This document shows positions 1 to 12,740 of a DNA stretch of 64,000 nucleotides, piece after piece; position 1 is the stretch's first letter; every line of letters starts with the position of its first letter. Under the pieces are notes generated by a model that did not search any database, was not told the DNA's origin, and saw only the letters and a list, made by a program, of their open reading frames with translations. Location: contig NC_135714.1 of assembly GCF_964656455.1 (NCBI RefSeq), positions 81,861,903-81,925,902 of the forward strand. Direction: 5' to 3'. Made by a program: the position numbers and the translations under genes. This DNA comes from Halichoerus grypus (taxonomy: Eukaryota; Chordata; Mammalia; Carnivora; Phocidae).

Positions 1-774
1 TCCTATTATCAACTGTTAAGTATTCTGCATATGTTCAGAATACAAGCTCTTTATCAGATACAGGTTTTGCAAATGTTTCCTCCTACTCTGGTTTGTGTTT
101 TATCTTCTTAACGGAGTTTCTTGAAGAGTAAATATGTTTAATTTAATATTAGTTATCATTTAAAAATATTTCATACTTGTTATATTTCATCAAATAAATC
201 TGTTACTTCTTCAAGTTCACACAGATTTTTCCTATATTTTATTTTAGCAGTTTTAAAATTTTATCCATTATGTTTACATCTATAATCTGCTTTGAGTAGT
301 ATGTGTATGGTGTGAGATAAAGATACAGGTTCATTTTATTGCATATAGCAATACAGGGTCCCAACATCATTTGCTGAAATATAATTATTCTCTACTGAAT
401 TACCCTAACCTCTACCTTGGAAATCAATTTACTATATATGTGTCTATGTCTACTTCTTGATTCTCTATTATGTTAAATTTGTTCATCTGTATTTATGTCA
501 ATATCACACTCTTGATTAACTCTGGGTTTATATTAAGTTTTATAATCAGGTGGTGTAAGTCCCCCAATCTTATTCATCTTTACAGTATTATTTTAGCTAT
601 TTTTGATCCTTTGAATTTACATATAAATTCCAGAATCAGTTTGATAATTTCTGCTAAAATCTGTTGGGATTTAGATAAAGACTGCAGGGAATCTACAGAT
701 GGATTTGGAGGAGAATTGACATCTTAAAAATACAAACTTCCGATTCATGAGCATGATTTATTTCTCCCATTTAT
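1..774 (-). mobile_element. Old L1 fragment, ORF2 3' region (left part)
   Basis: Reads on the minus strand as the distal part of mammalian L1 ORF2; on the plus strand it shows the typical reverse-complement phrases around 330-700. It continues at 1116 after an inserted block. No intact frame remains. Confidence 0.75.
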
Positions 775-930
775 TTTATATTATTTTTAAAATTTTGTAT
801 TTAAATTCAATTAGCCAACATATAGTACATCATTGGTTTCAGATGTAGAGTTCAATAATTCATCATACGTACAACATACAACACCAAGTGCTCATCACAT
901 CATGTGCCCTCTTTAATGCCCATCATTCAT
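775..930 (-). mobile_element. Carnivore L1 3' end, inserted in the older L1
   Basis: The plus strand shows the reverse complement of a carnivore-lineage L1 3'UTR (AGTACATCATTGGTTT.. then ..GTGCCCTCTTTAATGCCCATC). The same module recurs at 35642, 58440 and 60954. It interrupts the older L1, which resumes at about 1116. Confidence 0.8.
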
Positions 931-1115
931 TTATTTTAGAGAGAGAGAGAGAAAACATGAGCAAGAGGGACAGAGGGAGAGGGAGAGAGAGAATCTCAAG
1001 CAGACTCTGTGATGAGCATGGGGCCCAACGTGGTGCTCAATCTCACGACCCTGAGATCACGACCTGAGCTGAAACCAGGAGTCGGACACTTAACCTACTG
1101 AGCCACCCAGGCACT
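931..1115 (-). mobile_element. CanSINE
   Basis: Reverse-oriented carnivore tRNA-SINE: GA-rich tract at 940-990, then the A/B-box region ending GAGCCACCCAGGCAC. It sits at the edge of the L1 3' end, making a three-layer nest with it and the old L1. Confidence 0.93.
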
Positions 1116-2340
1116 TTAGTGTTTGCAAATTTCTCTCAGCAATGTTTTGGAATTTTTTGGAGTACAGGTCTTACACACATTTTGTTAGCTGTATCCTTAA
1201 TATTTCAAGTTTTTGATATTATTATAAATGAGATATTTAAATTTCTAGTTGTTCATTGCTAACAAATAGAACTATAACAGATATTTGTGTTAACTATGTA
1301 TCCTGTGATCTTGCTAACTCAGATATTAAACTTTAAGATATTTTCATAAATCACTTAGAATTTTCCTCTCGGACAATCATGTTATCTGCCTTTCCAATCT
1401 GTATGCCTTTTATTTCTTTTTCTTGATGTAATGCTCTTGTTAGGACATCTAATACAATGTTTAGTAGAAGTGATGATGTAGACATCCTTGCCTCATTCTC
1501 AATCTTAGAGAGAGAAGCATTCAGTTTTTTACCTTTGGGTATGGTATTGGCTATAGGTTTACACAAATGCTTTTTATCAAGTTGAGGAGAATTTCTTCTG
1601 TTCCTAGTTTGTTTGAAGTTTTTTATTACCAATGGATATTGAATTTTGAAATGTGCCTTTTCTGCATCTATTGAGATGTTCATATGAGTCTTTTTTTTAG
1701 TCTGATCATATGATGAATATTTGATTTTTGAATATGTATATTAAAACAATCTTGTATCCCTGAAATAAATCACTCTTTGTCAGGATGTATTATGCATGAA
1801 TTTGGTTTGCTAAAATCTTAAGGATTTATGTATCTGTATTCATGAGAGATATTAATAGTTTTCTTTCTTACCATATCTTTGTCTATTTTGGCTGTAGGAT
1901 AATGATGGCCTTGTGAAATGTTTTGTGAAGTGTTTTCTTCTCTATTTTCCGGAGCATTTTGTGTAGAATTGGGATTTTTTTTTTCTTCCTTAAGTGTTGG
2001 TAGTGTTCCCCAGTGAAGCCATCTAAGCCCTGAGTTTTCTTTGTGGAAAGATTTGTAAGTACACAATTATTTTCTTCAATAGCTATAGAGCTATTCAAGT
2101 TGTCTATTTCTTCTTGAGAAAGCGTTGGCAGTTGGTAATTTTCAAGGTATTTGCTTATTTCACTTAAGTTGTCAAATTTATTGGTATATAGCTGTTTATA
2201 ATATTCCCTTATTATCTTTTTGATTTCTCTAGCTTCTGTAGTGATGTCTCCTCTTCAGTTCTAGATATTTAAATTTTTGTCATACCCCCAACCTCTCTCT
2301 CTTTTTTGATAAGACTAGCTAAGGATTTACCAATATTATT
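1116..2340 (-). mobile_element. Old L1 fragment, ORF2 reverse transcriptase region
   Basis: Continuation of the element at 1-774. The minus-strand frame at 1351-1683 contains the L1 reverse-transcriptase motif ISIDAEKAHFKIQYP, a degraded form of the SIDAEKAFDKIQ block. Frameshifts and stops are frequent and no functional ORF2 remains. Confidence 0.85.
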
Positions 2341-2341
2341 A

Positions 2342-2516
2342 ATCTTAAAACAACAACAACATATGGGACTACATCAAACTACAAAGCTATGCACAGTAAA
2401 AAATCAATCAACCAAAACAAAACAAAATGACCAAAGAAAAGGCAACTTATAAAATAGGGGAAAACATTGGCAAATCATATATTAGATAAGGGGTTAATAT
2501 CCAAAATATATAATCA
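2342..2516 (+). mobile_element. L1 ORF2 segment in the opposite orientation
   Basis: Reads on the plus strand as sense L1 ORF2 distal sequence (GGGACTACATCAAACTA near 2364, then GGGGTTAATATCCAAAATAT near 2490). The L1 DNA on both sides is in the minus orientation, so this is an inverted or separately inserted piece. Confidence 0.7.
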
Positions 2517-2760
2517 GGTATTAATATAGCCACTCCAGCTTTCTTTTGATTACTGTTAACATGTACCTCTTTTTATATCTTTTTACTCTTAACATATTTG
2601 TAAGTATATTTCTTGTAGGAAACCTACAGTTGGTTTGTTTAGCACAATTTGACAATCTTTATCTTTAAATTGGTGTGTTTATATCATTTAGATTTATATT
2701 TGGTCTAATTCTTCCTCTCCTTTTGGCAGTATACCATGTGTCATATTTTGAGGGCAACAA
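2517..2760 (-). mobile_element. Old L1 fragment, ORF2
   Basis: Minus-strand L1 sequence again; the plus strand shows GACAATCTTTATCTTTAAAT and neighbouring phrases of reverse-complement ORF2. The boundary on the right is vague. Confidence 0.55.
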
Positions 2761-3144
2761 CTCTTAAAACTTTACGTTATAATTATTTCTCCTTACTCTG
2801 ATTCTAGGCTAAAGAAGCAAATTTATTATTATAATTTTACATTCCATTGGTTTTCTGCAGTACCATACTGTATGGGCAACCAATAAGGTCCACCATAGTC
2901 TGACTAAAAGTTATATTTCTCGTTATAAAGCTAGCCATTGATATTCATGATTACACAGCTGTCTTTGTAACCAGGGTTAGCCCCAGGAAACTGATCAGAG
3001 TGTACTACTGTTCTTCATGGATGAGGTTTGTGCCTTTGACTATGATTATCCCCCTGAGGTACTACCACCCTTGGAGGTCCTGAATGGGTGTTCTGCCTTC
3101 CCAGACAGCTCTATTTTTGCTGTAACTGAAATAGGACGTGGTTC
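2761..3144. other. Unassigned intergenic sequence
   Basis: No gene, RNA or clear repeat recognised. Confidence 0.5.
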
Positions 3145-3330
3145 TAAATGAGTGTTTCTTAAACAGTGGTCTATGGAGCATTTATGTAAGAATCATCTGG
3201 GGTATGTCTTGTAGTGTAGATGCCTGGGCACAAACTCAGGCTAACTGAATTTATCTCTGGCAGGTAGGCCCTGGGAATCTGTAGTTTAATAAGCTTCCCA
3301 GGTGATTTTCATGCACACTCAAGTTTATGT
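3145..3330 (+). mobile_element. hAT-type DNA transposon fragment (MER5-like)
   Basis: The stretch from AGTGTTTCTTAAACAGTGG through AAGAATCATCTGGGG to CCCAGGTGATTTTCATGC follows the MER5 pattern of short non-autonomous hAT-Charlie elements. Subfamily is uncertain. Confidence 0.65.
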
Positions 3331-3669
3331 TATGAAGTATGATAATTAAAGAAAGGCATCCTCTGTATTTATAATAATATTTATAAATTTTATGCATGTG
3401 TTACTATATTAATGCTATGAAGAGCGTAAGCACAGGCAAAAATAAATCTTAAAACATCAAAATTTAAAAGAAATAAAAATAGAAGTTCTGATATTTATGT
3501 CTATATTCTAATGGTTGTATTGTATTCACTCACTTTGGATACCCCTATTCTAAACCTTACGGGAGCTGGGTAGGCTGAAGGCTATCTGGGATGGGACTCA
3601 GGCATAACTATTTTTAAAAGTTCCCCATGCCATCTCCATGTGCAAAAAGGTTGAGAATGTTGCTATTAG

Positions 3670-3850
3670 AACAATGCTTCTTAAACTTTAACATGCATAG
3701 GAATCACCTGGAGAGCTTGTTAAAACACAGATCCCTGGACTCTATTTGCAGATGGGCCTAGGTGAGGCTGATTTTGTGTTTTTAACAAGCTCCCAGGTGA
3801 AGCTGATGTTACTGGTTTAAAGACTACTCTCAGTAGCACTGTTGTCTGGC
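3670..3850 (+). mobile_element. MER5A-like hAT-Charlie element
   Basis: Close to the MER5A consensus as recalled: CTTAAACTTTAACATGCATA, GAATCACCTGGAGAGCTTGT, AACACAGATCCCTGG and CTCCCAGGTGAAGCTGATG in order. The preceding 3540-3665 may be a third, more decayed hAT fragment. Confidence 0.85.
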
Positions 3851-5079
3851 GATGGTGCAGCCTCTCTAAACTTTCAGACAGCTCTTCACCTGTAATAATA
3901 TTGCCTAACTTGTAGTAATTAAAAATTGAGATTCAGCCTATGCCTATGTTAGTGAATTATTCTTTTGGGAATATAGTAATTACTTAAAAATCCTTTCATC
4001 ATAGGCTCTATCTTACATATTTCAGGAAGACCAATTATCTCACTGTACAGTGGGTCATTGTGATCATCATAAATTCTGTGACCTAAATTAATTAATATCA
4101 TGGCCATATGCCCTTCACCATGTGATAGCCAAGATACATCAACAAGTTTATTGACCTACATTTACTGAAAATTTTGTTTAATATCATACATTCTCGATAT
4201 ATGATTGAGCCTGATTCCTATGATTGCAGGGCCCTACTTTTTGTAGAATTAGGTCTTCCTGGACTTCGTTGGTACCAATTCTCAAATCTTAAAAGTAGAG
4301 ACAGAGGAAGTAGGAGTGAGGACATTCAGTTCCAGTCTGACTTTGCCATTAATTCTCTGTGATGTCTAAAAAAGGTATGTTCAACTTTCTGGGCCTCATG
4401 TTCTTCATCTATAAAATAAGGAGTTGAACAGATGAATATTTTTAAGTCCTTTTTCAGTTCCAAAATTGTCTTCTCTATAATTTTACAAAATACTGGACCC
4501 AGAACAAAAAGGTTATTATGTGTGTTTGTGTTGATTCAGTAATTCAGCACATTAAAAAAAAAAAAAAAAAAAAAGAAGAAATGCTTAGCTCTCTGGAGCT
4601 TTACTTGTCAGCTTTTAGGGCAGAGCAAGTACAATTACAATGCGTACAGTTTCATGGCAGCTTTGCTCGATCCTGCTGTTAGAAGGAAACGTCTCCATGA
4701 ATCTACTTCATCTCCATAGAATCTACTTCAACTATGAAAATCATCAGTTTCAATCTTCCTTTGGCAAAACAAAAGGACTCTGTTACGCTGGCAGAAATTG
4801 TAGTCTTCTGTATAAAGTTTTGTGTGCCAAATAAAGAACCTAGATAACATTGTTGCCAGCTTAAAAAAGAAAGATTAGTGATTTTTAATAAGGCTACAAA
4901 TTAGGGTTTCTAATCTGTTAGCCCCTGGTAGGAGTGACAGGTAACTGACAGGAAGCAATTGCAAGGGTTGGATTTAGTATTTGACCAATTTTAAGGACTC
5001 ACAACCTAGTAACCACACAATGCTTGGGAAAAATAGAAGCATTTTAGGTGTTTTAAAGAAAAGAAGTGGATTATAAAAC
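3851..5079. other. Mostly unassigned intergenic sequence with a MIR fragment
   Basis: A probable MIR core (plus orientation) lies at about 4335-4450, with CTGGGCCTCATGTTCTTCATC followed by an ATAAAATAAGG-like segment. A pure A run is at 4554-4574. No gene recognised in the rest. Confidence 0.5.
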
Positions 5080-5515
5080 TCACTCTTGATTACTTGATCA
5101 TTCCACTTCTGGATATGTTTCCTAAGGAAATAATTAGAAGCATGGTAAAAGCCGTGTTCATGAAGATGCTGAGGATAGGGTTACATACACATACAAAAGG
5201 AAACTAGTGGAGCAGCCTAATGTCCAATAATAGAGCAGTTAAGTGCATCACTCTATCTGCAGGATTGGATAATATGAAGACATAAATTATATTATAATGA
5301 TTATTCAAAAACATGGAAAGAATGGTTACAGTATGTTAATTAATGAAGCCCAAGTACAGAATATGTCCCATAATAATCATGATACAAAATCATGAATATC
5401 GAAAAGGTGGCAAGAAACTATACAATATGCAGTAGTTACATAAGAATGAAGAGGTCGTGGGTGACTTTTTCCTCCACTTTCCCAACTTTCCATAATCTAT
5501 ATGTGTGATCTTTCT
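5080..5515 (+). mobile_element. Ancient L1 (L1M-type) 3' ORF2 fragment
   Basis: Plus-strand order resembles the end of old L1 ORF2: CCACTTCTGGATATGTTTCC, AATGTCCAATAATAGAGCAG, then the post-ORF tail with a GGGTGACTTTTTCCTCC-like segment. Strongly diverged. Confidence 0.6.
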
Positions 5516-5519
5516 CTCC

Positions 5520-5745
5520 GGGTGGTTCAGAGCACGAATGATGCAACCATATGTCCGTGTTCAAACTTGGCTCCACCGCTGACCTGGATGAGTTTGGAAA
5601 AGTTATTAACCTCTCCCTCTCACGTCCTCATTTCTGAAGTGAGTATAATTTTAGCAACTCTCTCGTAGGTTGTGAAGATTTAATGAATTAATGTGTAAAA
5701 ATCACTTAGATTGGAGGATATGGCATATGGCAAACATTATAGAAG
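5520..5745 (+). repeat. MIR SINE
   Basis: Follows the mammalian-wide MIR order: GTTCAAACTTGGCTCC, AGTTATTAACCTCTCCC, CCTCATTTCTGAAGTGAG and GTAGGTTGTGAAGATTTAATG. Ancient element shared by all mammals. Confidence 0.75.
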
Positions 5746-6519
5746 TGTTCACTATTTATTATTGTTTAAAATAGTTTATCTTCTTTCATCTTTAATGTCT
5801 TTTCTATTGATAGAAACACTGCACCTTTTTTTTTTCTTAAATAAAGAGAATATGAAAGTTGATTCCTCAAATCATTTGGTGCCTCTGACACATATACACC
5901 AATTCCACACAATTCAGGAAAAATTACTGGTAAGTTTATGTATTTTATACATAATCCCTGCTCTGCTCAGATTCTCATTCTAGATCTTATTTCTTGGAAA
6001 GTTTCTTACACGCACTTAACTACACCAATCGATTTGTAGGCACTCACACAAATGTAAGCCTTGGTGATTACCACTGGGCTTAAACTGAGACATTTGACTT
6101 ATTTTTGCTTGAGTCTCAGAAATTCCAGAATTCTTTGGGTGTCTTTGACATGGTATGATCCTGGTCAGCAAATAAGGAAAGCTCATTTTTTAGACAACGA
6201 TCCATCACAGGCAATCTCATTTCAAAAACTGCTGGGAGCTAGAATCTAACTTTACTTGTTCTAAAACTCCTTGGCACAAAATTTGTTTCCATGGTTACAA
6301 GCCAATACAGAAGAACCAAAACTCAAACTCATTAAAAATCAGATACGCAAAAAAGTTTTAAGCAAACTTTTAAAATGAGAAAAATCATTGGAATATTTGG
6401 AAGTAGATGAGACCTAGTTCTTGATAAATACTAGTAGTGACGTATAGATTTCTAATATTTAAAAATTTTAAATCAGAAGAAAAGTCCTAGCTCCGCTGCT
6501 CCTTTGTCCTAATCCAGCT
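5746..6519. other. Unassigned intergenic sequence
   Basis: AT-rich. A 90-codon open frame at 5711-5983 overlaps the MIR end, has no recognisable domain and is taken as chance. Confidence 0.5.
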
Positions 6520-7600
6520 CCTCAGTGGCAACAACTTTTATTTTTCAGTTCTTACTGTTGTTACTTCCATGTATTTAAATAATGTGCTAGTACTTCTGGG
6601 TCTTGATTTTTTTCTAATCTGACAAACTGTTTTACCTGGCAAGTTAGTGCATTTGTACGTGTAATGATTGCTGCTATATTTGAAATGATTTCTACAATCT
6701 TATTTTGTGTTCTTTTTCTCCAGTGCTTTCCCCTCCCTCCATCTTTTCCTGTCTTCTTGGATTTATCAAGATTTTAAAAATTCTCTTATTTGCTTGAATT
6801 AGTTTAGAAGTTCTGCATTATATGTCTGCTGGTAATTTGACTTAACAAACTTAAATTGATTTTTAAATGTTAAACCAAATCAGGAATTTGCATATAAACC
6901 CAACTTTGCATGATATAGTATTCTTTTCATATATTGCTGTTTCTGAGTTGCTAATACTTTAGAATGTTTTCTATTTATATTTATGAGTAAGATTGGCCTC
7001 TAACTTCCTTCTCTTTTACTGACATTGTGGGGACCAGGCGACACTAATTCTTAAAATCAGTTGAATCAGTTGAGAATTAAAACACTTTTTCAACACTTTG
7101 GGAGAGCTTGTGTGCAATTAGAATGATCTTTCCTTAAAAGTTTAGTAGAACACAGCACTGAGACAATCTGGACCGGAGTTTTTGCGGTGGAAAGTTTTAC
7201 ATTACTGACCTCATTAATTTAACGTTAAAATGTCTTAAGAATTTATTTTATACAAATTAAAAATTTTTGTCTGTGGAATCTATAATGATGCCATGCTTTT
7301 TCACGACTAAAATGGCTACCTTTCTCTCTTTCTCCATCAGCCTATTAATTTCGATAGTCTTTTCAGTTTCTCGTGACCCTCTCTATTGTGGATTTGTTTT
7401 CTATTTTGTTAATATCTTCTCTTTCTTTGAAATTACTTTCTTCTCACTTCTTGTGAGGGAGTCTTAGCTCCTCTGCTTAAAGCTATACAGTTCTCTCTAC
7501 AGAGTGATGTCGTTGCATCTTGTGAATTTTGATATGAAGTATTTTCAGGTTTTACAAAGAAGTGGATCAGAGTGAAGCAAGAGGTGGGCTGTAGTAGATG
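6520..7600 (-). mobile_element. Ancient L1 fragment, ORF2 region
   Basis: The plus strand carries reverse-complement L1 phrases in order (for example CCTTAAAAGTTTAGTAGAA near 7131, then GGAGTTTTTGCGGTGGAAAG, followed by T-rich ORF2 sequence to about 7470). Heavily decayed. Confidence 0.6.
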
Positions 7601-9866
7601 TTGGGACGTCTGTCCCGGTCACCTTTCCGGAAGGAATCACTGATCCCCTCAATTGCTGAGAGTGCTCCCGGCAGAAGACCTGCAGCTCGAGGCTCCCTGC
7701 TTATACTGCCTTGACTGATGAGTGTGCCTCGCTCATGGTTATTCTTCCTTCTTTGGGCACTCTGCCCCCAGTGCCTGACTCACATGGGGTATAAATTCCT
7801 GAACCTCTCTCCCCAATTTGGGACTGCACTTATGGGTCAGCTTCAAAATTTCCCTTGGAGTCAGCTCAGGTTTCTGTTGAAATTTCACAGCTATACTTCT
7901 GTCCAATCTTGTTTTCTTCTTTTTATTCCCACAGGTATGGATCCTAAGAATTCCTTAAAAATCCCCTGGTGGGATAATCTCTGTATCATTCTTCTCAGGG
8001 AATTAAACCTATGAGAGATGGCTTTCTGGAAGAAATGCTATTCAAGCTGAGAACTAAAGTAGGTGTATATAAGAATATATGCAATAAGTACCAACAGCTC
8101 ATACGACTGGGGAGTAGAAGGTGTGTGCATGTGTATGCGTGCTAAAGTGGGGTGATTGTGGGGAAGCGTGGCAGTATGAGAGAAAGAGCTAGAAAACCAC
8201 ACTTACCTAAATCACAAAGGAGCTTATAATCTACCTTGAGGAGTCTGGGGCCTTACATCCCACGAATAGTACTACAGCTGTAGGTACTAGGCATAGTTCA
8301 TTGATTAGAAGGGCTATGTGGGAAGTCTTTGCCAGATAGAATTCCAGAATATAAGTGGAGCCAAATTTCATTCAAATAGTAAAGATATTACCATTTCTTG
8401 AAGTATGATAGTACTTAGCCAACAACAAATGTTTGCAGATAGAAATGATCACCGAGTGATTCCAGAGTTTTTAACTACCCAGTTCCTCATTAGAAGTCCA
8501 TTTCACTGTTGACTTACCCAGCAGGATTTTGGAAAATGTTTTTACTCTATTGGGACCATGTAGCCTTCTACTCTTATGGCTTGCAGACGAATGGCACCCA
8601 CAGGGAAAATTCTACTGCACATTGTCAGTTCTCAGATATGCAACCAGATCACTGCTGTGCTTTATTAAAGGCATAAATCTGAACTTGTGCTGAATATGTA
8701 CAAAGGAAATTTGATTTGTACATCTTTATAACATCAAAGACTTACTCTATTTACTGTCTCATTAAAGGATCAGCACCACAGTAATATTTTCTAATAGTTG
8801 ATGTCACTGACAGGTCTGAGTTCCCTATGTTTTAAAGGCAGTAGAGAATGCGACATAATCATAAATCACATCCAAGCTAATACCTACTTGTTCAGTTGTC
8901 AACAATGTATCAGGTATGGAAAAAGTGCTGATTTTATTATTATAAAAATGCAGTTAAAAATTAAGCTTTTCGGTGAGGAAAAAAAAAACCTCTAAGTATA
9001 TAGAGGGTCTAAGTAGAAGGAGATGGCAGAAGGAGAATGAAGAGAGGGGGAGGGAGGAAAGTCAAAGGATATCTACCTTTATTTGACTGGAGAGGAAAAA
9101 ATAACAATGTTTTTATAAAGATTTGAATAAACACTTCAAAAATCTGCCACCAGCAATAAAAGTCAACAGAGTCACTTTGATAATGGATTCTGCTGAAAGT
9201 AGCAAATCCTGTTGCATAAATACAGTACTTCAAAAGCAGTATTTCAACTCCTGAGTGACAGGTTGTTAACTCTACTGGTTCAGGGTATCCAGGAGAAAAC
9301 AATGTTTGTGTATGGAGTTTCATAAACAGAATTGGTAGGCACAGTGATATTTTGTGGTCTAGCTCAACACGAGGGAAGTTATTTCTCACCGCTTTAGTAA
9401 TCCAATAAGGATTAGTCATATGTTCCCATTTACCTGCAGTTGAGGCTGGGAAATGTAATCTGTGACACTTCTCAATGTCATCTCTACACTCTGGTAATTT
9501 GGGAGAGGTTCAGTTAACTCTTCCACATGAGCCATCACTGTCCTCAGAAAATAGCAACGGATCCCCTTTTGATTTACTTTTCTGATAATTTCTGCATTGA
9601 AATGCGAACATCTAATCTATATCCAATCCTCTGCATTTAGAAAAAAATGATTATATTCAGTTCAATTGAATAAAAATCATTTTACTAAATATTATAGGGA
9701 TCTGATGTTGTTGAGTTTCAATGTTAAAGTCTGTAAATAAGATACTGTTAGGGTCCTCAGGGAACTCATAGGGAATATATTCTAATAAAACTCAATTTCA
9801 ATACAATATAGGAGGGGCTAGTCTCTTCTAAGAGTGCTAGGAGTTTATTCTTCCTATATGTATTTT
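7601..9866. other. Unassigned intergenic sequence
   Basis: No gene or clear repeat. A purine-rich tract (mostly A and G on the plus strand) lies at about 9006-9062. The 136-codon minus-strand frame at 9009-9419 runs through this tract and has no recognisable domain. Confidence 0.5.
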
Positions 9867-10106
9867 TTAAAGATTTTATTTATTGATTTATTTTAGAGGG
9901 GGAGAGAGAGAGAGAGCACACAGGGAGGAGCAGAGGGGCAGGGGAATGGAGGAGGAGAGAATCTTAAGCAGACTCTGCACTCAGCACAGAGCCAATGTGA
10001 GGCCTGACGTGGGCCGATGTGGGGCTCGACCCCACAATCCTGAGATCATGACCTGAGCTGAAATCAGGAGTCAGCTGCTTAACCGACTGAGCCACCCCGG
10101 CGCCCC
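9867..10106 (-). mobile_element. CanSINE with 14-bp target-site duplication
   Basis: Reverse-oriented CanSINE: AAGATTTTATTTATTG, a GA tract, then CGACTGAGCCACCCCGGCGC. Direct repeats TATTCTTCCTATAT (9846-9859) and TATTCTTCCAATAT (10107-10120) flank it with one mismatch. Confidence 0.96.
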
Positions 10107-10120
10107 TATTCTTCCAATAT

Positions 10121-11959
10121 TTTAATGAGGCATCATTCATTAGAGGATTGTCAGGAGCTCAGATACAATTGTACTAACATTGGAATTAAGTTTATTTATG
10201 TCACATGTCGAGAAATGAACCAAACTTTATAAGATTTTACTGTATCTCTAAAATGTAACCATGTAGAGAACTTCACACTGCATTGAAAATGTCTGATTTT
10301 GGAGAAGGCTCTTCTCAATTCTGTCTCTCCAAAGTGGAGGAATAGCTTCCAGGCAGGCGCAGAGTAGCCAATGTCATTTTTATTGCATAACATAACACAT
10401 GCAGTCAATCTTCTATTGACAGCTAATAATTGATATTTTGCTGTAACGAGCTTTAGTTCCAGAAGTTTCCCGCACTAAGGAGTTTGACATCCACCTAACA
10501 GCACAACCACAGCACGTACAGTAAACACTTCGTCTTTCCTGTATCATACTTGCTATGTTCTTCAGTGGCCTCCACAGCCAGAATTACTACTCCTCAGTCC
10601 ACTCCCGTAACTTTTGATGAAGAATCAAATGCATTTTTGGATCTTCAGATGGAATTAGGTATTGTAATGGAAAGAAACTCAGCCCCAAAAGCCTGGGTCT
10701 GCCATGGTGTGACCTGAAATATGCATTTAGCCATTCCATGTCTTCATTCTCTCATGTGAGAAACAGTCTCAGAGTAATGAAGCTTGGATGCCCGATGTAT
10801 TCTGTTGAGTGAGTCTATTATTCTAGGACATTTCTGTGTAATTATGCTGTCTATGCAGGGAATTCCAATGTAAAAAAAAAGAAGTCTGGTGGATATAGGC
10901 TATTCCCCTTCTGTTATTTAGATATAACTTACCTACTTGTTCAATTGGGAAATCAGTTGTTTATGCTACCTTCTATGTATGTCTTAGGCTTCTTCTGTGC
11001 TGTAGCTTTCTTAACTCCATAAATACAAATTATCGACTACCTGGAACTAACTTCATAATCTACAAGCTTAAAAATTGCACAATTCTTCTGTTTGGCAATA
11101 CTCTAAGGAGGAAGATAATGTATTGAAAATAAATAGGCTTGGTTTTGGGAATGCTTCCAATTTTGAATCCTTGGCGGGGTTGGACTTCCACTGGAAAATA
11201 AAATTAGCCAAAGCTCTAGCTCAAAATCTTTTGAAAGATAAAGCTATGGGGATTACTCTAATGTATTCAAGGTGTCCATGTGCTTTGAGTACAGCTAATA
11301 ATAAGCTCCCTGGAAAATATGATGAAGACACTGGCAGATTATCAAAGTTCAATAAAAATCAACTTCATGCAGATCTAAGACTACCATTTCCAAAATAGAT
11401 TGGTGGATTTTAGGTTTATTGTTTCATTTAGAATGCTAAGTTTGGGAGTGTGGGAGGCATTTTTCATAATCACAGGGAAGGGGACAATAAGCTTTGCCTC
11501 CCACATTCAGTGTGTATCCTCATGCTGTTTTATCTTAGCATCTGAAATTCAAAGTAGCTTCCTCCAAAGCAAAAGGCCACCCAGGAGCTGGAATGAAAGG
11601 AGCATGCGGAGGAATTTGCGGTGAAATTTGGCCACAGTCCCTGAAAGCCCCCCTCCCTGTATTTTTTGAGAGTGTAGGGTAATCTTTGAGTGCTCGTCAT
11701 GTAATGGATGTTCTACCCACCAGACTCAGTCTTTAGGAATTCTGGAGTCACACTGTATTCTTCTCAGAGTGATTGGACCTTAGGAGTGCCTGAAGGTATG
11801 ACTTGCCTGTTCCAAAGTTCAGAGGAACTAATGAAAATTTTTCAGATCATGAGAATTTCCCTAGTAATCCAGCTACATCTCAGGTTCATAGAAAAGGGTT
11901 TAAGTTTCATAACTGAATAAACTCCCTTTCTATTCAGGAATTATATAACTTCCAGCAGT
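10121..11959. other. Unassigned intergenic sequence
   Basis: Possible MIR-like core near 10670-10770. A 107-codon plus-strand frame at 11075-11398 has no recognisable domain or splice context. Nothing else seen. Confidence 0.45.
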
Positions 11960-12590
11960 CATTTTCAACCAAGGAGATGAAATTAAGGTTGAATCAAAGT
12001 CACCTGTGACACTTTCTTCAACTTACACACTCTCTCCTCTCAACAGGCCCCACTTTCTCCCCCAGATTCTAGCATATTCTTGCCTGTGGGGCAGCATGGA
12101 TAGAATCTGTCACTGTGATCAATAGTTACCTATAAGAGTGGGTTGTATCTCTGCAATACTGGGGTGGGGAAAAGGTTGAGAAAGAGCTCTGTTGTTTTGG
12201 AGCAACATTTCTCAACAATGTCTCTAGCTCTTCGAGGATTTGTGAAGTTAGTAATGGAGACTCGCAGGCGATGTTCATTATTTTTTTAAAACAACCCTAT
12301 ATCTACTGACAATAAAGCTGCTCTAGCTGCTGGCTGAAACCACGTCTTTTGTCCTCAAGCTAAAATTATATCAACTCACGGTGATGAGGTAACTATTGTA
12401 AGCTATGGGGAAGCTCTGATGAACCCTTACATGTTCCTTGATTAATAGAAACGGAAAGCATGAATTTATATTTAATTAGGTCTAGTTATTTGATGGACTA
12501 TTTCAAAACACGGGACACATAGAAAAAAAACTATTAAAGGGCATGTGGCACTAAAATGTTTGGAAACCACTGACCTCAAATGAAGTAGGT
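11960..12590. repeat. Possible decayed hAT-type elements
   Basis: TIR-like ends occur: CATTTTCAACC near 11961 against GGTTGAGAAA near 12174, and a TTGGAAACCACTGACC end near 12561. The interior matches no family I can name, so this is tentative. Confidence 0.3.
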
Positions 12591-12667
12591 TTCAGCACAG
12601 GGGAAATATCTTTTGATTTTTCCTTAATCGATAACATTCTTACTGATAGTAACATCTATAAATACAT

Positions 12668-12740
12668 CTCTCTCTCTATATATATGTGTGTGTGTGTGTG
12701 TGTGTACATATGTATATAATATGTATTATATATATGTGTG
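12668..12740. repeat. TA/TG compound microsatellite
   Basis: CT repeats pass into alternating TATA, TG and TATATG units. Unstable simple sequence. Confidence 0.9.

Noticed and set aside
9009..9419. 136-codon minus-strand frame
   Set aside because: Its C-terminus is the translation of a purine-rich tract, and there is no recognisable domain or splice context.
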